DNA of 58,467 bases from CAYJLW01 sp964370965 (lineage in GTDB: Bacteria; Actinomycetota; Acidimicrobiia; UBA2766): the NCBI GenBank assembly GCA_964370965.1, contig CAYJLW010000017.1, positions 1-58,467 on the forward strand, written 5' to 3'. Below are positions 19,210 to 27,535 of the stretch, one piece after another. The notes under the pieces were generated by a model. The model was given only the letters and a program-made list of their open reading frames with translations. It was not told where the DNA came from and made no database searches. Position numbers and translations under genes: made by a program. Each line of letters opens with the position of its first letter. Within the stretch, counting starts at the first letter, position 1.

Positions 19210-19880
19210 GCGATCGGGAGATGCCGGCATGGCTGCAGACCCTGCTCCCACCGGCCACGGGAGCGGCATGGCCGAAGGTCGCTGCGGCCGCCCCGGCCGC
19301 CGCGTACCTGGCGGGAGGCACGGCGGTCGCCGTCCACCTCCGGCATCGCGAGAGCCGGGACCTCGACGTCTTCCTCGCTCAAGATGTCGATCTCGCCTCG
19401 ATCCGCGACGAGCTCGCCGGGAGCGGCGACCTCGTCGTGGAGCACTTCGATCCCACACCGGGGCATCAGACGTTCAACTGTCACCTGGACGGCGCCAAGG
19501 TCCAGTTCCTCGGCGCGACCGATTTGGCCATGGTCGAGGAGTGCGATGTCGTGGCCGGCTTGCGGATAGCGTCCCTTCGCGACCTCCTGGCCATGAAGCT
19601 GAAGGCTGTCGGGGATCGTGGCGAGCTGCGGGACTACGCGGACTTGAACGAGATGGAGACGTCCGGCGGCCTCACCGTCGAAGAAGGCATCGCTCTGGCG
19701 GTCGAGAAGTACCGGCCGGGGGACGAGCTCGCGTTCGCGGATCGCATCGTGAGGGCGCTCGGCTACCACAGTGACGTCCTCGACGACCCGGGCCTCCCCG
19801 AGGGGCTGCGCCGCGAGCCCGTCGTCGCGTACTGGACACGGCGGTTCGCCGAGATCGTGCGGAACATGCGGGCCCCGTGA
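19206..19880 (+). CDS. AbiEii-like nucleotidyltransferase toxin
   Basis: The 224-residue protein has the DNA polymerase-beta-like motif YLAGGTAVAVHLRHRES (GGTA at 37-40) with DLDVF at 52-56, which supplies the metal-binding Asp pair. A later LAMKLKAVGDRGELRDYADL segment matches the K...R..RD..DL signature of AbiEii. Known AbiEii-family toxins transfer nucleotides to RNA, and some block phage growth by abortive infection. The ATG at 19206 lies within the antitoxin stop. All recognisable catalytic residues are present. Confidence 0.8.
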   Translation: MSDREMPAWLQTLLPPATGAAWPKVAAAAPAAAYLAGGTAVAVHLRHRESRDLDVFLAQDVDLASIRDELAGSGDLVVEHFDPTPGHQTFNCHLDGAKVQFLGATDLAMVEECDVVAGLRIASLRDLLAMKLKAVGDRGELRDYADLNEMETSGGLTVEEGIALAVEKYRPGDELAFADRIVRALGYHSDVLDDPGLPEGLRREPVVAYWTRRFAEIVRNMRAP

Positions 19881-19924
19881 GCGACCGCCTCAGATCGTGT
19901 CAGCCCATGCCCGAACCCCGGCCC

Positions 19925-21277
19925 TCAGCGGAACTCGTCGTGGTCGTGGCCGGGCTTGTGGGCGGGTTCCTTCAGCGTCCAGCCGTTGGGGGGGTGCACG
20001 TAGCCTCGGCGCAGGCTGGTGCGCAGCACCCGCCGTACGGCGATGTCGTAGCAGACCTGGCGGAGGGACTCCTCGGGGTTCTCCGCGAGATGCGCCCGGG
20101 TGTGGTGGTAGGCCTTCAGGAGAGCCGTGTCGAGCTCTTCGTTGAAGCGGGCGAGAGTCCAGCGGTACTGCTGGATGTTCAGCGTCCACTCGAAGTAGGA
20201 GCCGATGACGCCTCCGGCGTTCGCGAGGACGTCGGGGAGCACGAACACGCCGCGGTCCCGGAGGACGGCGTCCGCCGCCGGGGTGACCGGGTGGTTCGCG
20301 CCTTCGACGACCATGCGGGCCCGGACGGCGTCGACGTTGCCCTTGTGTACGACCTCGCCCAGGGCGGCGGGGATGAGCACGTCGCAGTCGAGCTCCAGGA
20401 GCTCCTCGTTCGTGATCCGCTCGCCGAGGGGGTGGGGGACGTCGGCGAAGGTCCGTGCCACCCGCAGGGAGGCGGCGAGGGTGCGGACGTCGAGACCGTC
20501 CGGGTCGTGGATGCCGCCGGAGACGTCCGAGACGGCCACGACACGGGCCCCTCGGGCGGCGAGCTCGAGGGCGGCGTGGCGGCCCACGTTCCCGAACCCC
20601 TGGATGGCGACCGCCGCACCTGCGAGGGGGATGCCGTCGTCCGCGCACGCCGCCTGCGTGACCACGGCCACGCCGCGGCCTGTGGCGGCGTCACGTCCGG
20701 GCGTACCTCCGAGGTCCACCGGCTTGCCGGTCACGGCGGCGGGGGAATAGCCGTAGCGGCTCGAGTAGGCGTCGAACATCCAGGCCATCGTCTGCTGGTT
20801 CGTGTTCAGGTCGGGCGCCGGGATGTCGCGGTGGGGGCCGAGGACATGGCTGATCTGGAGCGTGAAGCGGCGGGTGAGCTGCTCCAGCTCCCAGACGTTG
20901 AGGTCGGCGGGATCGACCTGGATGCCGCCCTTGGCGCCGCCGAAGGGCACGTTCACGAGGGCCGTCTTCCACGTCATGAGCATGGCGAGGGCCCGCACCT
21001 CGTCGAGGTCGGCGGCAGGGTGGTAGCGGATCCCGCCCTTGTACGGCCCCCGGGCGCCGTTGTGCTGCACCCGGTAGCCGCGGACGACGTGTACGTCGCT
21101 GCCGTCCTCCCGCTCGATCGGGAGCTGCACGGAGATCTCCCGGTACGACGTGCGCAGGACCTCGGCCAGGGACGGGTGGATCTCGTTGGCGGCGGCGGCC
21201 ACGTCGAAGAAGTGCTGCGTAGCCTGCAGCGGCGTCATCTCGGGCGCCTGGGCCGGATGGACGGTTGTCTCAGTCAT
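19925..21277 (-). CDS. Glu/Leu/Phe/Val dehydrogenase
   Basis: The 450-residue amino-acid dehydrogenase converts an amino acid and NAD(P)+ to the 2-oxo acid and ammonia. GPYKGGIRYHP (K80), W-K104 and PFGGAKGGI (K116) are the substrate and catalytic lysine motifs of the glutamate dehydrogenase group. IQGFGNVG near residue 245 is the dinucleotide-binding loop. Length is normal for hexameric enzymes. ATG 21277 overlaps the upstream APH-like stop by 8 nt. The in-frame upstream extension is only the antisense of that gene's 3' end. Cofactor preference was not assigned. Confidence 0.92.
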   Translation of the reverse strand: MTETTVHPAQAPEMTPLQATQHFFDVAAAANEIHPSLAEVLRTSYREISVQLPIEREDGSDVHVVRGYRVQHNGARGPYKGGIRYHPAADLDEVRALAMLMTWKTALVNVPFGGAKGGIQVDPADLNVWELEQLTRRFTLQISHVLGPHRDIPAPDLNTNQQTMAWMFDAYSSRYGYSPAAVTGKPVDLGGTPGRDAATGRGVAVVTQAACADDGIPLAGAAVAIQGFGNVGRHAALELAARGARVVAVSDVSGGIHDPDGLDVRTLAASLRVARTFADVPHPLGERITNEELLELDCDVLIPAALGEVVHKGNVDAVRARMVVEGANHPVTPAADAVLRDRGVFVLPDVLANAGGVIGSYFEWTLNIQQYRWTLARFNEELDTALLKAYHHTRAHLAENPEESLRQVCYDIAVRRVLRTSLRRGYVHPPNGWTLKEPAHKPGHDHDEFR

Positions 21278-22337
21278 GCGCGTTGGCCTCCTGTGCCAGC
21301 CGCCACGCCTCCCCGGCGATCCGAGGGACGATCTCGCCGAACGGGGCGAAGCGGCCGTCGGACGTCTGGCCGGCGGCGAAGCGGCTGAAGATCCCTTCGG
21401 CAATGATCGCCAGCTTGTAAAGCGCGAGCGCCCGGTAGAAGCCGAGATGGCCCAGGGGACGCCCCGTGGCCTCCTCGTAGCGGGCGACCAGTTCGGCTCT
21501 CGTGGCGAAACCCGGCAGCGTCGTCACGAGCGGCATCGTAGGGACGTCGAAGTCCTCGCCCGCCTCGGGCCAGTACGACAGGAGGTAGCCGAGATCGGCG
21601 AGCGGGTCGCCGATCGTGGCCATCTCCCAGTCGAGGACGGCGACGGCGCGTCCCGGGTCGTCGGGTGCGAACATGACGTTGTCGAGCTTGAAGTCGCCGT
21701 GGACGACCGCCGTGCCGGCGTCCTCGGGCAGGTGGTCGCCCAACCAGGACGTGAGCCGGTCGACGGCCTCGACGTCGCGTGTCTTCGACCTCGCCCACTG
21801 GCCCGACCAGCGGCGCACCTGGCGGGCGAGGTAGCCGCCCGGTCGCCCGAAGTCGCCCAGGCCGGCGGCCTCCCAGTCGACCCCGTGCAGGGCGGCGAGC
21901 GTGTCGACCATGCCGTCGCTCACAGCCCTGCGGGCGGCGACGTCCTCGGCCAGCTCCGCCGGGAGGGAGGAGCGGACGAGGAACCCGCGGCGGCGCTCCA
22001 TGACGTAGAACGGCGCCCCGATCACGGTGGGGTCCTCGCAAAAGAGGTAGGGCTCCGGGACGGGCACGGCGGACGTCGTGAGCGCCGAGAGGACGCGGAA
22101 CTCGCGGGCGACGTCGTGGGCCGTGGGGAGGATCGGCCCCAGGGGTGGTCTCCGCAGGACGGCCTCCCCCGCCCCGTCGCCGAAGCGGAGCAGGTACGTG
22201 AGGTTGGAGTGCCCTCCCCCCAGGCGGGACACCTCGAGGTCGCCGGCGCCGGCCAGGGGCAGGCGGGGACGCAGGTAGGCGGCGAGGGCGCCCCGGGGGA
22301 GATCCTCCTCGGCCCTGACTTCGGCGGTGTCCTCCAT
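21270..22337 (-). CDS. APH/ACAD10-type phosphotransferase family protein
   Basis: The 355-residue kinase-fold protein has a nucleotide-binding GGGHSNLTYLL loop near residue 40. The catalytic loop VVHGDFKLDNVM lies near residue 210 and the metal-binding VLDWEMATIGDPLADLG near residue 230. It resembles the kinase half of ACAD10/11, which phosphorylates 4-hydroxy-fatty acyl-CoAs, rather than drug-modifying enzymes. Gene order with a dehydrogenase suggests a catabolic role, but the substrate is inferred. A paralog lies at 34202-35269. Confidence 0.85.
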   Translation of the reverse strand: MEDTAEVRAEEDLPRGALAAYLRPRLPLAGAGDLEVSRLGGGHSNLTYLLRFGDGAGEAVLRRPPLGPILPTAHDVAREFRVLSALTTSAVPVPEPYLFCEDPTVIGAPFYVMERRRGFLVRSSLPAELAEDVAARRAVSDGMVDTLAALHGVDWEAAGLGDFGRPGGYLARQVRRWSGQWARSKTRDVEAVDRLTSWLGDHLPEDAGTAVVHGDFKLDNVMFAPDDPGRAVAVLDWEMATIGDPLADLGYLLSYWPEAGEDFDVPTMPLVTTLPGFATRAELVARYEEATGRPLGHLGFYRALALYKLAIIAEGIFSRFAAGQTSDGRFAPFGEIVPRIAGEAWRLAQEANAHD

Positions 22338-22347
22338 CGCGGGGAAC

Positions 22348-22617
22348 CTACTCCTCGACTTCGTCCAGGCCCCGGGTCACGTCGGCATCGAGGGCCGCCT
22401 GGAGGACGGCCCGGGCGCGCAGGGCCGCGAGGGCGTACTGCGTGCCCAGCGCCGCCTCCAGAGGGGTGGCGGACCTCCAGGCGGGGGGGCGGCGGAGGTC
22501 GTGCAGCACGGAACGGCCGGTCTCGTCGGGGAGCTGGAACACCATGTGCTCCAGGTCCCGAGGGGCAGGGGTCCCCCGCTCTGTGGGGCCGTCGGACCCC
22601 GGGGTGTCTTCGCTCAC
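22348..22617 (-). CDS. Small hypothetical protein
   Basis: These 89 residues start at a GTG in a GTGA overlap with the SNF2 helicase stop. The sequence is acidic and Pro/Gly-rich at the N-terminus, then largely alanine-rich helix (EAALGTQYALAALRARAVLQAALDA without visible motifs). Tight coupling suggests that it is made with the helicase. Its function is unknown. Confidence 0.6.
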   Translation of the reverse strand: MSEDTPGSDGPTERGTPAPRDLEHMVFQLPDETGRSVLHDLRRPPAWRSATPLEAALGTQYALAALRARAVLQAALDADVTRGLDEVEE

Positions 22618-25214
22618 GGCAGCACCGCACCTTCCTCCAGGCGGACGAGGGCGGCGAGCTCGGAGTCCGAGAGCTCGCTGAGCCACTCCTCGCCGGCGCC
22701 CACGACCGTCTCGGCGAGGCCACGCTTGCGTTCCAGCATCGCCGCGATGCGCTCCTCCAGCGTCCCCATGCACACGAGCTTGTGCACCCAGACGTCGCGG
22801 GTCTGGCCGATGCGGTGGGCGCGGTCGGTCGCCTGGTCCTCGACGGCGGGATTCCACCAGCGGTCGAAGTGGAACACGCGGTTCGCGGCTGTGAGCGTGA
22901 GGCCGGTGCCGCCCGCCCGGAGGGACACCACCATGACGTCCGGGCTGTCGGGGTCCTCCTGGAAGGCGGCCACGAGAGCTTCGCGGCGGCCGTGGGAAAG
23001 CCCCCCGTGGAAGAAGGGGGCGTCCCCGAGCGCCTTCGCGAGGAGCGAGCCCATCTGGCGGTACTGGGTGAACACGAGGGAGCGGTCACCCTCCTCCCGG
23101 ACCTCGGCCACGAGCTCGAGGAGGCGGCTGAGCTTGCCGGAGCGATCCGGCGTCCAGTCCTCCTGGCCGAGGAACTGCGCCGGGTGGTTGCAGATCTGCT
23201 TCAGGCGCGTGAGGAGGGCGAGCACGCGGCCGCGGCGTTCGATGCCGTCGGCGGCGGAGACCGCGCGCAACGCGGTCTCCGTGGTCTTGCGGTACAGGGC
23301 CGCCTGCTCGGCGGTGAGGGCGCACAGCAGCGTCGTCTCGTGTTTGGGCGGCAGGTCCGGGAGGATGTCGGGATCCGACTTGCGTCTCCGGAGCAGGAAC
23401 GGGGCGGCGATCTTGCGCAGCCGGCCGGCGGCCTCCTGGTCCCCGGAACGTTCGATGGGGCCGGCGAAGCGTCGCCGGAAGGACTCCAGGGGGCCGAGGA
23501 GCCCCCGGTTGGTGAGCTCGAAGATCGACCAGAGCTCCCCGAGGTGGTTCTCCACGGGAGTTCCCGTGAGGGCGAGGCGGTGGGAGGCGGCGGCGGCCAC
23601 GTCGGCCGCGGCCCGTGTCGTGGCGGCCCGCGGGTTCTTCACGTTCTGGGCCTCGTCGAAGACCACGCGGTGCCAGGGCTGGGCGGCGAGGAGGGCCGCG
23701 TCGCGCCGCAACAGGCCGTACGTCGTGATGCACACCGTGGCGCCGTCGAGCACCCGGCCGAGGTCGTCGACCGTCTGCGGGCGGTCGGGGCCGTACTGGT
23801 GGAACGGGCGCAGTCCAGGGGCGAAGCGGCGCACCTCCCGTTCCCACGTGCCCAGCACCGAGAGTGGGCAGACGACGAGTGTGGGCCCCGGATCGGAGAG
23901 GAGGAGGGCGATCGTCTGCACCGTCTTGCCCAGGCCCATGTCGTCGGCGAGGCAGCCTCCGAAACCCTCCGTGTCCAGGCGGCGCAGCCAGGACAGGCCG
24001 ACGGCCTGGTAGCCACGGAGCTCGCCGTGGAACCCGGCGGGCGCCGGGGCCGGCGGGGGGGCGGGCTGTTGCAGCGCCCGGGCGAGGCGGGCGACCTCGC
24101 CGCTCGCGACGACACCGATCTCGTCGAGATGGACGTCGGCGAGGTCCGGGTCGGAGAAGGCGCCGGCGAGGGCGGCGGCGACGACCTCGGCGGGAGCCAG
24201 GACCGGCGGTCGTCCGGCGAGGACACGGCGCGCCTCCGCGAGCGCCGCCGGGTCGATCACGAGCCACTCCCCCTCGCGGCACACCAGCGTGTGGCCGTGG
24301 CGTTCGAGCTCGGCGAGCTCCGCATCGGCGAGGACGTCTCCGCCCAGGGTCGCCTGCCAGGCCGGGTCGCCGTCGCCGAGGAGGAGCTCCAGCCGGAGCC
24401 GGCCGGGACCGCGGGCGTCGAGGCCGGCGGGCACGGACACGTCGAAGCCGTCGGCCGCCAGAGTGGACGCTGCCGATGTGAGGAAGGCGGCGGCGTCGGC
24501 GACGTCGAGCCAGATGTCCCCGCCGGAGTCCGGTGAGCCGACGGCGGCGTCCGGGAGCCGGTCGCCGAGGCGCCCCAGGGCGCTTTCCAGGGCGGCGCGC
24601 TGGGAGGGTGTCCCCCCGGCGAGGACGTCGGCGCCGTCCGCCACGAGACCGGGTTCGTCGTCCGAGCCGAGGGAGAGATGGAGGCGCCAGCGTCTCCCGG
24701 GGACCACGGGGGGATCGAGGGCGAAGGACGCCCGCCAGCCTTCCTCCGGGACGGGTGGCGGCAGCCAGGCGAGGATCTCCGCGGCGAGTGCCGGCGTGTC
24801 CAGGAAGAGCTCGCCCGCTCCGGTGCCGCCGAGATGCTCCACGAAGTCGGCCTCCCAACCGGAGCGGACGGGGCTCGTCGTGGAGGCCCGCCGCACCAGG
24901 GAATCGACGGCCTGGGCGAGGAACGCGTCGAGGGCGTCCGCCGGTGCGCCGGGTGTGCCCGGGGCGGCGAGCCAGGCCGCCGCGGGCAGGGCCCGGGCGA
25001 TGCGGCGGCGCCGGCGGCGGTCCTCCGGGAGGCGCAGGAGCGGTCGCCAGCGGACGCGCACGCTCCCGGCGCGGTCGCCCGGGGTGGCGACCGGCAGGAA
25101 CCGGCCGCCCGAGATCAGCTCGAGGGCGAGGCGGGCGGCGGCCGTCCAGGCCCGCCGACCGACCGTGCCCACTCTGGGATCGACTCCGGCGAGGATCTCG
25201 GCGGCGTCACCCAC
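22614..25214 (-). CDS. SNF2/Rad54-family DEAD/DEAH helicase
   Basis: The 866-residue protein has an N-terminal bacterial SNF2-associated region and a C-terminal ATPase. ATPase motifs are LADDMGLGKT (Walker A), VVFDEAQNVKN (DEAQ), LTGTPVEN (motif III), VVSLRAGGTGLTLTAANRV and ATDRAHRIGQ (motifs V and VI). HelZ-like proteins translocate on double-stranded DNA, and their exact role in actinobacteria is unsettled. The GTG at 25214 is the first standard start. The same frame stays open upstream with plausible coding sequence (LEATYSPAARTVLFWDRR, about 25350), so the true N-terminus may be longer with a rare start codon. Confidence 0.9.
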   Translation of the reverse strand: MGDAAEILAGVDPRVGTVGRRAWTAAARLALELISGGRFLPVATPGDRAGSVRVRWRPLLRLPEDRRRRRRIARALPAAAWLAAPGTPGAPADALDAFLAQAVDSLVRRASTTSPVRSGWEADFVEHLGGTGAGELFLDTPALAAEILAWLPPPVPEEGWRASFALDPPVVPGRRWRLHLSLGSDDEPGLVADGADVLAGGTPSQRAALESALGRLGDRLPDAAVGSPDSGGDIWLDVADAAAFLTSAASTLAADGFDVSVPAGLDARGPGRLRLELLLGDGDPAWQATLGGDVLADAELAELERHGHTLVCREGEWLVIDPAALAEARRVLAGRPPVLAPAEVVAAALAGAFSDPDLADVHLDEIGVVASGEVARLARALQQPAPPPAPAPAGFHGELRGYQAVGLSWLRRLDTEGFGGCLADDMGLGKTVQTIALLLSDPGPTLVVCPLSVLGTWEREVRRFAPGLRPFHQYGPDRPQTVDDLGRVLDGATVCITTYGLLRRDAALLAAQPWHRVVFDEAQNVKNPRAATTRAAADVAAAASHRLALTGTPVENHLGELWSIFELTNRGLLGPLESFRRRFAGPIERSGDQEAAGRLRKIAAPFLLRRRKSDPDILPDLPPKHETTLLCALTAEQAALYRKTTETALRAVSAADGIERRGRVLALLTRLKQICNHPAQFLGQEDWTPDRSGKLSRLLELVAEVREEGDRSLVFTQYRQMGSLLAKALGDAPFFHGGLSHGRREALVAAFQEDPDSPDVMVVSLRAGGTGLTLTAANRVFHFDRWWNPAVEDQATDRAHRIGQTRDVWVHKLVCMGTLEERIAAMLERKRGLAETVVGAGEEWLSELSDSELAALVRLEEGAVLP

Positions 25215-25458
25215 TTCGGCTTCGCGCCCGGCGACCTCTCCCCAGGGCGTCTCCAGGGTGGCGCACCTGGCGGTCCCGGGGACGCCGGGGTCGGTGCCAG
25301 GGGCGCGACGGTCCCAGAACAGGACCGTCCGCGCCGCGGGCGAGTACGTGGCCTCAAGGGTTGTGAGGGGGTCGATGCCGAACTCCGCGGGGTCGCCGAA
25401 CCTCCAATTATGGACCAGCGGGTCCTCGGGCCTCGGAGGCGCCGTCGCCTCACGCCGC

Positions 25459-25974
25459 CTACGGGGACTCCGTGGGGCTGGGGTCGGCGGTGGGCTGGGG
25501 CTTCGGGGGGATGATGAGGGTCATGCCCACCCTCAGCGTCGACTCCTTGGTGAGGCTGTTCGCGTCGAGGATCACGGTGTAGAGGGAGCCCTCGCCGTAG
25601 AACTTCTTGGCGATCTTCCACCAGGTGTCGTCGGCCTTGGTGACGTACTCCCGGCTCTCCGTGGAGTCGGTGGGCGCAGGTGCGGGTGTGGGCGTGGCCG
25701 CGGGTGAGGCGGGCGACTCCGCATCCGTGCCCGCCACCTGCAGCTCGGACTGGGCCGCCTTCATCTTGGCGACGTCGTTCTCGGCGCTGTCACGCTCACG
25801 ACGGATCCGGTCGTATGCCTGCTTGGACACCCCGCCGCTGCCCCCGGAGCCGAAGGCGAAGCCTGCCAGGAAGGCGAGGAGGAGGGCGCCCGCCCACACG
25901 ATGAGACGGCTCCAGTGGATGTAGCCCGCCGCCCCGCCGCCGGGACGCCCGAAGGTGTTCCTGGGGAGTGTCAT
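25459..25974 (-). CDS. Membrane-anchored LysM domain protein
   Basis: The 171-residue protein has one membrane helix (about 22-43, LIVWAGALLLAFLAGFAFG), a short coiled region, a Pro/Thr/Ala-rich linker and a C-terminal LysM-like domain (YVTKADDTWWKIAKKFYG ... LRVGMTLIIP). LysM binds peptidoglycan, so the protein probably sits in the membrane facing the cell wall. The start at ATG 25974 lies 6 nt after a TATGGT box. The tail is again rich in Pro, Thr and Ser. Confidence 0.8.
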   Translation of the reverse strand: MTLPRNTFGRPGGGAAGYIHWSRLIVWAGALLLAFLAGFAFGSGGSGGVSKQAYDRIRRERDSAENDVAKMKAAQSELQVAGTDAESPASPAATPTPAPAPTDSTESREYVTKADDTWWKIAKKFYGEGSLYTVILDANSLTKESTLRVGMTLIIPPKPQPTADPSPTESP

Positions 25975-25980
25975 CCGGAC

Positions 25981-25986
25981 ACCATA
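25981..25986 (-). promoter_or_regulatory. Leaderless-type -10 box (TATGGT)
   Basis: On the minus strand TATGGT is followed by GTCCGG and then the ATG of the LysM gene, with no ribosome-binding site. Confidence 0.5.
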
Positions 25987-26057
25987 ACCAGACAGGCCGG
26001 ATCCCGGTGTTCGGGACCGCGGCACCCGGGAGGGCCGGGGCGGGCTGCCACCAGCGA

Positions 26058-26999
26058 CTAGCCGGTCTCGGCGAGGTCGAAGTCGACACCCACCTGGCGG
26101 CCGATCACGCCGAGGAACTCACGGCCCGTGTCGGTCCAGCGCAACTGGTGGACGGTCGTGGCGGGCCGCGGGACCATCCAGCTGTGGCCGCCCCACACCC
26201 AGTGGATCTGGGTGCCCGTGGCCTCCGCGAACTCGTGGGCCGTGCGGGTGGGGACGAGCCGGTCGAAACGCCCCCACATGGGCAGGAGGGGGACGGACGC
26301 CCGCCGGCCCAGCTCCACGGCCAGATCCGTGATGTCTGTCATGAAGAGCATGGCGGCCACGGGCAACGTGTTCCGGAGCCGCCGGGCGTTGGCGCCGATG
26401 TCGGGCGCGGCCGTGGAGATCATGCTCGTGAGGCGGGACCAGGCGAGATCCGGGACGTCGACGAGGGCGGAGGCGACGACGTCCAGCGCCATGCCCAGGT
26501 CGGGTGACACGGGGGCGAGGGCGCGGGCCAGAAGGCCCCGGCGTTCCTTCCACGAGGACGTGGCGATGCCGTCGCGGTAGACGACGCCCAGTGTGCGTTC
26601 GGGGTAGTCGTGCGCGAACTGCACCACGACCGCGCCGCCCATCGAGTGCCCCAGGAGGATCGCCCGGTCGATGCCGAGGTTGTCCATGAGGCCGGCGAGC
26701 GTGGCGGCGAAGCTCCCCATGGAGAGCTTCTCCCAGGGCAGGGGCTGGGATCCGGCGAAGCCCGGCAGGTTCGGGTTCACCACCCGGACGCCCAGCTTGG
26801 CCGCGAGGCGGGTGCTCTCGCGCCAGTAGACACCGCCGCCGGCGAAGTACCCGTGGACGTTGAGCGCCCAGAGGCCGGCGTCCTCGTTGTCGGAGATCGA
26901 GTAGCGGATGCGCCGGCCGTCGACGGTGGTCTGGGCGTCGATCATGCGGATCCGGCCGGGGTCGCCGACAAGACCGGGAATCTGGGTGTCGTCAGTCAT
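26058..26999 (-). CDS. Alpha/beta hydrolase
   Basis: The 313-residue protein has the nucleophile elbow GHSMGG near residue 120, an oxyanion-type NVHGYFAGG near residue 49, an acid in WGRFDRLVP and the catalytic His in GGHSWM near residue 280. The fold is that of esterases, epoxide hydrolases and haloperoxidases; the substrate is unknown. ATG 26999 overlaps the upstream gene's stop by 8 nt, so the two are probably cotranslated. Confidence 0.85.
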   Translation of the reverse strand: MTDDTQIPGLVGDPGRIRMIDAQTTVDGRRIRYSISDNEDAGLWALNVHGYFAGGGVYWRESTRLAAKLGVRVVNPNLPGFAGSQPLPWEKLSMGSFAATLAGLMDNLGIDRAILLGHSMGGAVVVQFAHDYPERTLGVVYRDGIATSSWKERRGLLARALAPVSPDLGMALDVVASALVDVPDLAWSRLTSMISTAAPDIGANARRLRNTLPVAAMLFMTDITDLAVELGRRASVPLLPMWGRFDRLVPTRTAHEFAEATGTQIHWVWGGHSWMVPRPATTVHQLRWTDTGREFLGVIGRQVGVDFDLAETG

Positions 27000-27486
27000 G
27001 GCGGAGGGCGAAGTAGAGCACGTGCACGTGACGGCCGCCGAACCGGACACCCATGCGGCCCAGGTAGAGACCGGGGCCGACACGGCGCACCTCTCCTTGA
27101 ACGACACGCAGGGGGAGCGGGTTGAGCGCGACGTCGTAGTCGAGAACGGTCGCGCCCGATTCCCGGCGGCAGCGGAACGCCCCGAAACCGGGCCCGTGGG
27201 CTGCCAGCCACACGTTCGTACCCCCACGGGAGTCCCCCGCGGCACCGAATCGCTTACCCCGCCAGGGCAGGCCGAAAGCCGCGTAGACGGGGACGAGGAG
27301 CCGGCGGAGGAGGCCCGGAAGGCGGTCGAGCGGGGCGACGGCGAGGACCACGCCCCGGTACTCGCCGTCGAGCTCCGCGGTCGCCGGGGGCATCCCGGAG
27401 CGGAAACGATCGCCGAGCTCCCCGGTGCCGGCACCGGTGAGGTCGGCGATCCCCGCGGGCGCGAGCGTCGTGGTCATGTGATCCAT
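26992..27486 (-). CDS. Conserved hypothetical protein
   Basis: The 164-residue protein is soluble, Gly- and Arg-rich, with beta-strand-like segments (LDGEYRGVVLAV, GATVLDYDVALNPLPLR, GLYLGRMGVRF, VLYFALRH). The pattern suggests a small lipocalin-like barrel, perhaps DUF4334-type, but I could not assign a family. The start is ATG 27486 or 27477. It overlaps the alpha/beta hydrolase and may act with it. Confidence 0.65.
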   Translation of the reverse strand: MDHMTTTLAPAGIADLTGAGTGELGDRFRSGMPPATAELDGEYRGVVLAVAPLDRLPGLLRRLLVPVYAAFGLPWRGKRFGAAGDSRGGTNVWLAAHGPGFGAFRCRRESGATVLDYDVALNPLPLRVVQGEVRRVGPGLYLGRMGVRFGGRHVHVLYFALRHD

Positions 27487-27535
27487 CGGTTCCCAGAGGG
27501 TACGTCCGTCACCTCTCGGAGGGCGGGCAATCCCG

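Noticed and set aside
21150..24536. 1128-codon frame antisense to GDH, the APH-like gene and the SNF2 helicase
   Set aside because: The antisense genes have full catalytic motifs; this frame has only biased Gly/Arg/Val composition.
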